Of a stretch of DNA of 39,046 bases, positions 6,964 through 16,000 are shown one piece after another. The DNA is from Flavobacteriales bacterium (GTDB lineage Bacteria > Bacteroidota > Bacteroidia > Flavobacteriales_F > PHOS-HE28), in the NCBI GenBank assembly GCA_016788485.1, contig JAEUSV010000135.1, positions 1 to 39,046 on the forward strand, in the 5' to 3' direction. The notes beneath the pieces are model-generated. The model ran no database searches, was not told the origin of the DNA, and saw only the letters and a list, made by a program, of their open reading frames with translations. Position numbers and translations under genes: made by a program. The first letter of the stretch is position 1; every line of letters starts with the position of its first letter.

Positions 6964-9156
6964 TCATTGGGCCGTGAACCCGGTGACCATGTAGCCCGCG
7001 CGCCGGTTCTCGGCGTGCTCCTCCTCGGTGCACTGCACACCGGGCCCGCAATGGTTCAACAGCTTGGTCTGGCCGTAACCCTTGGCCACCACGCGGTCCT
7101 TGGGAACACCCTTGCCGCGCAGGTAGTCCACCACGGCATCGGCCTGGCGCTGGGTGGTGCGCAGGCTTGTGGCCGCATCGCCGCGGGCATCGTCGTGCAC
7201 GTACACCTCGAAGACCATGGTGGGGTTCACCAGCACACGCTCGGCCACGGCATCGAGCTCCGCCTTCGACATGGGATCGAGGCCGCCCGATGCGGTCCAC
7301 CGCACCCTCTTGAACGGGATGGGACGGCCCACGGCCACCTCCTCGAACACCAGCTCGCGCGTGGTGTTGAGGTCCACGATGCCCTGGCGCATGCCCACGG
7401 TGCTCACCGGGACGCTCACGCTGAAGAAGCCCGCCTTCTCGAAGAGCACCTCGAACTGCTCGTTGGGTTGGAGGCGCATGTTCACATCGCCCCCGGCACC
7501 GGTGGTGCGCACATCGCTCTGGAAGCTGCTCAGGTTCACCACGTTCACCGTCATGCCCTCGATGAAGCCCTTGCGGTCGGCCGTGCGTGCCACCGCCCGC
7601 AGCCATACGCCCGCATCGGGCACCAGGTGGATGTCGCGCGCCACGATCTGCTCCTGCTCGATGCGCTCGGTGCTCAGGAACTGTTCGCCGTCGAAGCGCC
7701 CCTTCATCCGTGCCACCACCCGGTACACACGGCCCTTTTCCACCGCGAACATGTACTTGCCCTTGGCATCGGTGCGCGTGCTCTCCACCAGCTTGCCCGC
7801 CTCATCCAACAGCTGCACCTCCACGTCCACCACCGGCAGCTCGGCATCATCGTCGTACACCACGCCCGTGCAGAGGAAACGCTGCTCGATCGGGCTGTTC
7901 ATCACGAAGGCGTAGATGTCGTCATCGCCCTGGCCGCCCGGACGGTTGCTGCTGAAATAGCCGGTCTTGCCGGCCGCATCGATGATGAAGGCGAAGTCGT
8001 CCTTCGGTCCGTTGACCGGCGCGCCCACATTGATCACCACCTCGTAGGCACCCTCCCTGGAGCGCGGTGCCGCCTGGATGTCGAGCCCGCCGAGGCCGGG
8101 ATGACCGTTGCTCGCGAAATACAGCGTGCCATCGGCACCGATGAAGGGGAAGCCCTCGTCGAGCGCGGTGTTGATCACCGGGCCCATGTTCTCCGGCTCG
8201 CCCCATTGCCCGCCCACGTCGCGGCAGATGTACAGGTCGGTGCCGCCCTGCCCACCGGGCATGTCGCTCACGAACACGAGGTAACGCCCATCCGGCGATA
8301 TCGCGGGCTGCGCCACGGAGCATTCCGTGTTGTTGTAGAGGAAGGGCTCCGGTGCGGACCATTCGCCGTTGCGCAGCCTGACCCGCTGGATGGAGAGCCG
8401 AAGCACGCCGCTCTTGCTGCGCGTGGTGTTGCTCCGCGTGAACCACAGCTGGTCGCCGCTCACCGAAGCCGCGGGACCATCGTGCTGGCGCGAACGCACA
8501 CCGCCCGTGAGCAGGCGCGCGTTGATCAGGTCGCCCGTTGACTGCCGGTCGGCCACATAGAGGTCCAGGAAGGGCTGCCCGTTCCACGCCGCGTGGCGCT
8601 TCACGCCCACCGTTTCACCGCGTGTGGAGGCCAGGTAGACCTGTCCGTCAGGGCCCCAGCTCGTGCCCATGTCGCTGTAAGGCGTGTTGGCACTGACGGA
8701 CCTCACGGTGAAGCGGTCCATGTTCTGCGTGAACTTCCGCGCAAAGTCGCTGATGTTGCTGCGCAGGCCCGCTCCCTCCGGACGGGTGGTGGCCAGGTAA
8801 CGGTCCATCCATTCCTCGGCCTCGGCATAGCGTCCATTGCCCTTGAGCGCCTGGGCGTAGTTGAGCATGTCCTTGGGCTCGCGGTTCAGGAACTTCACCA
8901 CCTGCGCGTACCAGACCTCGGCGTTCTCGGTGTCGCCGAGCTTCATGTAGCAGTCGGCCAGGCGCTTGGTCACATGCTCGTTCACCGCACCCATCTTCGC
9001 GGCCACCAGGTACTCGTCCGCCGCGGCGCGGTAGGCCATCTGCTGGTAGTACCGGTCCGCATAGTTGGTGTGCGCGCGGGCACCCCGCTGGCCGTAGCCC
9101 ACGGTGGCCGCCATCGCCAGCAGCACGAAAAGGGATATGCGCAGGTACGCGGCCAT
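6964..9156 (-). CDS. PorE-like OmpA-family protein (TPR, beta-propeller, OmpA)
   Basis: This 730-residue exported protein has a signal peptide (about 1-22), TPR-like helices (about 30-135), and a PD40/WD40-like beta-propeller (about 150-440) with repeats such as SPDGRYLVFVSD and GADGTLYFASN. Carboxypeptidase-regulatory-like beta domains follow (about 455-600). A C-terminal OmpA domain (about 610-730) has the HDDARG and ENRRAGY positions expected to bind peptidoglycan. This order matches PorE of Porphyromonas gingivalis, which anchors the T9SS to peptidoglycan, although genomes often have several paralogues and the mature N-terminus here lacks an obvious lipobox. Its ATG overlaps the stop of the PorP/SprF gene by 1 nt, so the two are translationally coupled. 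It probably tethers the PorP/SprF-adhesin module to the wall (inference). Confidence 0.9.
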   Translation of the reverse strand: MAAYLRISLFVLLAMAATVGYGQRGARAHTNYADRYYQQMAYRAAADEYLVAAKMGAVNEHVTKRLADCYMKLGDTENAEVWYAQVVKFLNREPKDMLNYAQALKGNGRYAEAEEWMDRYLATTRPEGAGLRSNISDFARKFTQNMDRFTVRSVSANTPYSDMGTSWGPDGQVYLASTRGETVGVKRHAAWNGQPFLDLYVADRQSTGDLINARLLTGGVRSRQHDGPAASVSGDQLWFTRSNTTRSKSGVLRLSIQRVRLRNGEWSAPEPFLYNNTECSVAQPAISPDGRYLVFVSDMPGGQGGTDLYICRDVGGQWGEPENMGPVINTALDEGFPFIGADGTLYFASNGHPGLGGLDIQAAPRSREGAYEVVINVGAPVNGPKDDFAFIIDAAGKTGYFSSNRPGGQGDDDIYAFVMNSPIEQRFLCTGVVYDDDAELPVVDVEVQLLDEAGKLVESTRTDAKGKYMFAVEKGRVYRVVARMKGRFDGEQFLSTERIEQEQIVARDIHLVPDAGVWLRAVARTADRKGFIEGMTVNVVNLSSFQSDVRTTGAGGDVNMRLQPNEQFEVLFEKAGFFSVSVPVSTVGMRQGIVDLNTTRELVFEEVAVGRPIPFKRVRWTASGGLDPMSKAELDAVAERVLVNPTMVFEVYVHDDARGDAATSLRTTQRQADAVVDYLRGKGVPKDRVVAKGYGQTKLLNHCGPGVQCTEEEHAENRRAGYMVTGFTAQ

Positions 9157-10082
9157 CAGAAGTAGCGCGGTGAGATGGTGCGGCCCTTGGAGAAGTTGAG
9201 GTCGAAGCCGATCATGAGCTCGTGCGTGCCGGCATTGTAGGCCCCGATGCGCGTGGTGGTGGCATCGAACGCGTAGCCCGCCCTGAACTGGTCGGTGAGC
9301 TGGAACTGGGCCATGAGCCCGAAGGCATTGCCCACGCGGTACATGGCCCCCAGCCAGATGCGCTCGCGCAGGAGGAAGTTGGCGTTGAGGTCGAGCGACA
9401 GCGGGGCGCCCTCCACCAGGCGCAGCATGAACGAAGGCTTGAACTTGAGGTCCTGGCCGGCATCCATCACATAACCGCCCATGAGGAAGTAGTGGCGCGC
9501 CTCCTGGCTCACCACCATTGCGCCGCTGCTGGCGTCCACCATCTCGTTCTCCAAGAGCTTGGGCGCGCTCGCACCCAGGTAATGCCGCGGGCCGTGCCAG
9601 TAGAGCCCGAACCCGAAGTTGGGCAGGAAGCGCCCGGCCACGTTCACGTTCGAGGGGTCGGGGTCCACCGTGAGCAGGGAGGCCACATCGGCCTGGTACA
9701 TGTTCATGCCGCCCTTCAGACCAAAGGACAGGCGTGTATCGTCTCCGGTGCGGATGCGGTAGGCCAGGTCGATGAAGGCACCTGTCTGGCGCGCCGGACC
9801 GGTGCGGTCGTGGATGATGTTGCCGCCCATGGCCAGGCCGGACAGGGGCAGGGGCGAATGGGCCGAGAGGGTCTGTGTGCTCGGCGCCCCCTCGAAGCCC
9901 ACCCATTGATGGCGGCTCAGCAGCAGCGTGGTGAACACGTCGGCGCTGCCCGCATAGGCGGGGTTGAAGGCCAGCGTGTTGAACATGTACTGGCTGTAAA
10001 GCGGGTCCTGCTGGGCCCGTGCGCCCATCGGAGCGAACAGGCCGATGACCACGGCGGCAAGGAGGATGCGCAGGCGGTTCAT
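9156..10082 (-). CDS. PorP/SprF-family T9SS outer-membrane protein (third in locus)
   Basis: This 308-residue protein has a signal peptide ending near ARAQ, the family signature QDPLYSQYMFNTLAFNPAYA, the RHQWVGFEGAP segment, alternating beta-strand segments, and a TTTRIGAYNAGTHELMIG stretch before a terminal SPRYF. These are hallmarks of PorP/SprF, beta-barrel proteins that work with the T9SS. In Flavobacterium johnsoniae, SprF is needed for the type B adhesin SprB to reach the surface. Here the gene overlaps the stop of the 2844-aa type B adhesin by 4 nt (ATGA), which makes that adhesin its likely partner, and the PorE-like gene by 1 nt on its other side. Confidence 0.95.
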   Translation of the reverse strand: MNRLRILLAAVVIGLFAPMGARAQQDPLYSQYMFNTLAFNPAYAGSADVFTTLLLSRHQWVGFEGAPSTQTLSAHSPLPLSGLAMGGNIIHDRTGPARQTGAFIDLAYRIRTGDDTRLSFGLKGGMNMYQADVASLLTVDPDPSNVNVAGRFLPNFGFGLYWHGPRHYLGASAPKLLENEMVDASSGAMVVSQEARHYFLMGGYVMDAGQDLKFKPSFMLRLVEGAPLSLDLNANFLLRERIWLGAMYRVGNAFGLMAQFQLTDQFRAGYAFDATTTRIGAYNAGTHELMIGFDLNFSKGRTISPRYF

Positions 10083-13000
10083 CGGTTCAGGTAGATGAAG
10101 CCCTTGTACACATCACCACCTTCGCCGGGCTCGACGACGTAGTAGTAGGTGCCCGTGGGCAGGTCGCCGGGCAGCGCGGCGTTCTCCGAGGTGCCGTCCC
10201 AGCGAACGGTTCGGTTGTCGTAGCCTGCGGCACGGTACACCTCATCGCCCCACCGGTTGTAGATCGATACCAGGTTCCCGGGGAAGCCCTCGATGCCGGG
10301 GATCAGCAAGACATCATTGATGCCGTCACCGTTCGGGCTGAACGACTCGGGCACGTACAACGGCTCATCGTTCACGCAGGGGCTCGTGCCCGACACCACC
10401 AGGGGCGAACAGCCGTTGGCATCGGTCACGGTGATCGCATAGGCCTGGCTGTTGAACAGCGGCACCGAAGTGAACACGTAGGGGGCTGTCGCCGACAGTG
10501 TGCCGGCCACCCCTGTCACCATGTAGCTTGCCGGGTCGCCGTCGCTCAGTGTGAACGCGATCACGTAGGTGCGGTCCTTGTCGATGCAGGTGAAGACCGT
10601 GTCGCTCACGCTCACCGCCTCGTTCACGGTGATCTCGGCCAGCGAGGTATCGGTTCCGCAGCCCGGTACGGCCACCACGTAACGGAAGGTGTACGAGGCG
10701 GGCGGCACGTCCTCGGGATCGAAGAGGCCACCGCTGAGGCCACCGGCACCATCGAGGTCGGCCCAGCTACCTCCGGCCTGTTCACCGGTGATCGCCTCTG
10801 CCAGCACATAGGGCACCGAGTCCGTGTTGCAGACCGTGGCCGCGCCGTCCGCGCCCGCCACGGGCGGCTGGTTCACGGTGATGCTCACCGTGGCGGTGGT
10901 GTCGTTGCAGGCACCAAGGCCCGAGAGGTTGTAGTAGTAGGTGCCTGGTGCGCTGGTGGCCGGATCGAAGGTGCTGCTCACCGGTGCGCCGCCGGCCACG
11001 GTCCACGAACCGCCGGGATCGGGCGTGCCCGGAAGCAGCGTGAACAGGTCGAAAGCAGGTGCCGTCACGCATACGAACACGACCGTGTCGCCGCCCGGAT
11101 CCGGGAAGGGTGTCACGGTGATGAACACGGTGGATGTGGCCGACCCGCAGCCCGGGGTGGTCACCGTGTACGTGAACGGGTACTGTGAATTGATCGGCAG
11201 CAACGAGGCATTGAGGATGCTGTCCTCCAGGGCACCGGTGCCGAGCACGTCGCCCCAAACGCCATCGTGATCCGGCGTGCCACTGAGGGAGTTGAACATG
11301 TTGTAGGCCACCGTTCCCCCGCAGATCGTATCCGTGCCACCGATGCCGGGATCTCCACCCGCCCCCACCTCCAAGGTGATGGTGGCATCCTGGCCCGGGC
11401 ATGGCCCTGAGCCTGCCACGGTGTAGATGAAGGAGTAAGTGCCCACGGCCACCTGCGTGGCATCGAACACGTTGCCGACCAATGCCCCGGTGGCGTTCAC
11501 GTCCGTCCAGCTGCCGCCGCTGTCCGCGTCGGGACCGAGCGCGAGGAACAGGTCGACCGCTGAATTGGTGGAGCAGGCGCCAAGCGTGGAATCAGCCCCG
11601 GCGTTGGAGGCTTCCGTCACCTGGATGGTGAGCAGGGCCACATCCGGTACGCAGGGCGTAAGGCCGTTCACCGTGTAGGTGTAGACCCCGGAGGTGCCCA
11701 CGGCCGGGTCGAACACCGCAGGCACGGGAACACCGCCCGGACCGGTCCAGCTGCCACCGGTCTGCGGGTTTCCGGCAAGGCGTGTGATCAGCGCGAAGGG
11801 CGCCTCGCTCGAGCAGATCGAGATGCTGTTGTCCAGTCCGGCGAAGGGTGCCACGTTCTCGGTGACCACCACCACGGCCTGGTCGTTCGGGCAAACGCCT
11901 TGCCCGGCCACCGTGTAGGTGTACACGCCGGGCACATCAACGGCCGGGTTGTAGCTGCCCGGATGCGGGAAGCCGCCGGGGCCGGTCCACGAACCACCCG
12001 CCTGCGGAGCGCCTTGGAGTTGATCGATCAGCAGCACCGTCACGCCGTTGGAACAGATGGTGAGGGTTCCCGGATCACCAGCGTCCGGTGCGGCCACCAC
12101 CTGCACGGTGACCACCGCCTGGTCCGCAGCGCAATTGCCCACAGCGGGCACGGTGTAGGTGTAGGTGCCCGGCGGATCCGCGGCGGGATCGAAGAAGGCA
12201 TCGGTCGGCTGCGTGGCGGGATCCGTCCAGGTACCGCCGGCATCCGGGCCACCGAGCAGCGTGAACATGTTCACCTGTCCTGCATTGCTGCACAGGCTGG
12301 CGAAACCGTCGGTTCCGGCATAAGGACCCTCGGCCACCTGCACCGTCACGGTGGCGCTGGCCGAAGGACAGGTGGCACTGCTGGGCAGCACGTAGTCGAA
12401 GCGGAACACGCCCACGCCGGCCTGGCTCGCATTGAACACTCCGTTCACCATCGCTCCGCTGCCATCCACGTCCACCCATTGGCCTCCGGGCTGTGGTGCC
12501 CCCGCGAGACCGCTGAACAACACGTAGGCGGTCTCGCTCTCGCAAACCTGCACGGTGCTGTCCGCACCGGCATTCAGCGCGTTGGTCACCGTCACGGTCA
12601 CCACCGCGGAAGCCGCACTGCACGGCGCATTCCCCGGCACGGTGTACGTGAAGGCATACACGCCTGGTGGGACACCGGTGGTGTTGAGCACGCTACCGGT
12701 GAGGCCGCCGCTGTTGTCATCGTCGGCCCAGGTGCCCCCTGTTGCATATGTGCCCGTAAGGCCGGTGAAAAGATCGAGCGCCGGGTTGTCCACGCAGGTG
12801 GTCAGCGCACCGTCACCACCGGCATCGGGCGCGTTGGTCACCGAGACCTGCACCGAGGCGGTCTGGGTGGCGCACGGTGCGAAACCGGGCACGGTGTAGG
12901 TGTATACGCCCGGCGCATCCGTGCCCGCCACGAACACACCGGTATGCGCTCCGCCGCCGGGTCCGGTCCAGAATCCATTGGCATCGGGGGTGCCCAGCAG

Positions 13001-16000
13001 CACATCGATGAGCGATACGGGCGGCGCGTCGGAGCAGATGAGCGTGGCCGTGCTCACACCCGCATCCGGCGCGATGTTCTGCACCACCGTGACCCGCGAC
13101 GTGTCGTTGATGCACGGGCTGAGACCGTTGAGCACATACGTGTACACTCCACCGGCCGAGGTGCCGGGGATGAACACGCCGGTGAAAGCGCCTCCACCCG
13201 GGGCCGACCAAGCGCCACCGATGTCGGGTGCTCCGCCGAGCTCATCGTACAGCAGGAACGGCTGTTGATCGCTGCACACTGTCACCACCGCATCGGTGCC
13301 CGCATCGGGCGAGGGGTTCACCACCACGGTGACCACGGCGGAGGAGTTGGTGCACGGCGCGGTGCCGGGGATGGAATAGGTGTAGCCGCCGGGTTGATCG
13401 ACACCGGGGATGAACACCCCCGAATGCGCCTGGCCTCCGGGGGACGTCCAGGTGCCGTTCAACTGCGGGCCGCAGCCCAGCACGTTCAGCAGGGGGAACG
13501 GCGTGGCGTTGTCGCAGATGGTCACCAGCCCGTTGCAGCCCGCGTTCGGCACCTGGTTCACCGTAACGGTCACCGTGGCCGTGGCCGTGCTGCAAGGAGC
13601 CGTACCGGCCACGATGTAAGTGTACACGCCGGGCGGGTCGATCGCCGGCAGGAAGGTGCCCGAATGCGGCACATTGCCGGGCTTGCGCCACACGCCGCCG
13701 GGCTGCGGTGAACAGCCGAGCGCGCCGAAAAGGTTGGTGGCCGCGCTCGTGGAGCAGAGCGTGAGCGTTCCCGCGCAGCCTGCGTTCGCGGCCGGGTTCA
13801 CCAACACGTTCACCGTGGCGGTGGAAGGACCGCACGGTGCGGTGCCCGGCACGGTGTAGGTGTAGATGCCCGGCGTGCTTGAGCCTGGGGTGAAGATGCC
13901 GTTGCTCGCACCGCCACCGGGCCCGGTCCAGGTGCCGTTCAATGCCGGTGTGCCGCCCAGTTTGTCGACCAAAGCGAACGGAGGGTTGTTCGAACAGGCC
14001 ACGTAGCTGCTGCTGCTGCCTGCGCTGGTGGGCTGGCTCACGGCGACGGTGACCGTGGCCGTGGCCGTGCTGCACGGCGCAGTGCCCACCACGGTGTACG
14101 TGAACACACCGGGCGGTGTGGTACCGGGCACGAACACTCCGCTGAACGATGAGCCTCCCGATGTGGTCCATGTGCCCGTGGGATCGGGGGAGCCGCCCAG
14201 GAAGGCGAAGAGGTTCACTGCGCCCGATCCGGAACAGAGGGTGACACTGGAGCTCGAACCCGCATCGGCCTCAGGCACCACGAACACCGTGACCGTGGCC
14301 TGTGCCGCTGCGCATGGAGCCGTGCCGGAAACGGTGTAGGTATACACGCCCGGCGTTGAGGTACCCGGGGTGAACAGGCCGGACGGGAAGGCCGCACCGC
14401 CGGGTGCGGTCCAGGTGCCGTTGGGTGCAGGTGTTCCGCCGAGCCGGCTGAACAGCAGGAACGGCGGGTCGGAGCTGCAGACCGTGGTGGAGGCACTGTT
14501 GCCGGCATAGGCCGCCGGGTTCACCGTGATGGTGAGCGTGGCGGTGGCCGCAGGGCACGGTGTGGTCCCGGCCACGGTATGGATGTAGATGCCAGGAAGG
14601 TCAAGCCCGGGTTGGAAGATGTCGCCGTGGGCCGCCCCCAAGGGGTCGGTCCATGTGCCCAGCGGCGAAGGTGTTCCACCGAGCTCGCCACGCATGCTGA
14701 ACTGGGCGTCGCTGCTGCACTTCGTGATCTGGTCGCTGATCCCTGCGTTCGGTGCCGTCACTTCGCTCACCGTCACCGACGATACGGCGTTCGCGCACGG
14801 CGGTGTGCCGGTCACCGTGTAGGTGTAAGTGCCGGGCGAATCGGTCTGTGGCGTGTAGATGCCAGAGACCACCACGTTGTTCCGCCGCCAGGTGCCTCCG
14901 CTCTGCGGCGTTCCTCCCAGGAAACTGAACAGGTTCACGCCCGAGGTGCTGTTGCTGCAGAACTCGGCCGTCCCATTGATACCGGCGTTGGGTGCCGCGA
15001 TCACCGTCACGGTCACGGTCGCCGAATCACTGGAACACGACAGGGTACCGATGAGCTTGTACTTGAACTGATAGACACCCGGACCCGGAACGGAAGCATT
15101 GAAGAATTGGCCGCTCAACGCCCCTGTGGAGCTCAGGTCGGTCCATTGCCCACCTTGCTGCGGTGATCCACCGAGGCCGTCGAACAGGTCCACCTGGGTG
15201 TTGGCCTCGCACTCGGTCATGGTGCCGTTGGTGCCGGCGTCCAGCAAGGGAACGATGGTCACCGTGACCACCGCCTGATCAGCGTTGCACTGGCCCGAGC
15301 CCGGCACCGTGTAGGTGAAGTCGTAGGAGCCGGCCGGCATGCCGGTGGGATCGAAGAACGACCCGCTCAGCTGACCGGTGTTGTCCGTGTCGGCCCAGGT
15401 CCCGCTCACATCCGGGGTTCCGCCCAGACCGGTGAACAGGTCCACCGGTGCCTGACCGGAGCACACCGTGAGCCCGCCGTCGCCACCCGCATCCGGGGCC
15501 TGGTTCACGGTCACGGTCACCGCGGCCGATGCGTTCGTGCACGGCGCCGTTCCACTTACCGTGTAGGTGTAGGCACCGGGCGCGCTGATGCCGGGGATGA
15601 AGACACCGCTTGAGGCCCCACCACCCGGTGCGGTCCACGCTCCGCCGTTGTCAGGCGTGCCACCCAAGAGGGGGAACAGGTCGAAGGAGGAGGCATCGGA
15701 ACAGACCGAGGTGCTCGCCGCGTTCCCCGCCACCGGCTGACGCTCTTCATCCACCACCACGAAGGCCGTGGCATTGGCACAGGGCGACAGGCCCGTCACC
15801 GTGTAGGTGTAAACCCCATCGGGATGCTGTGGATCGGCAGGGTCGTAGGTGCCACCGAAGGGGCCACCTCCCGGCTTGGTCCAGGTCCCTCCCGTGTTCG
15901 GTGAACCACCGAGGAGCGTGAAGAGGTTCACCGGTGCCGCACTGCTGCAGATGGTCAGCGCACCATTGGTACCGGCGTTCGGTGCGGTGTTCACCACCAC

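Noticed and set aside
11900..13711. 603-residue open frame antisense to the 31-repeat adhesin
   Set aside because: The arginine/histidine/glycine repeat pattern follows the 240-nt period of the sense array; treated as a shadow frame.
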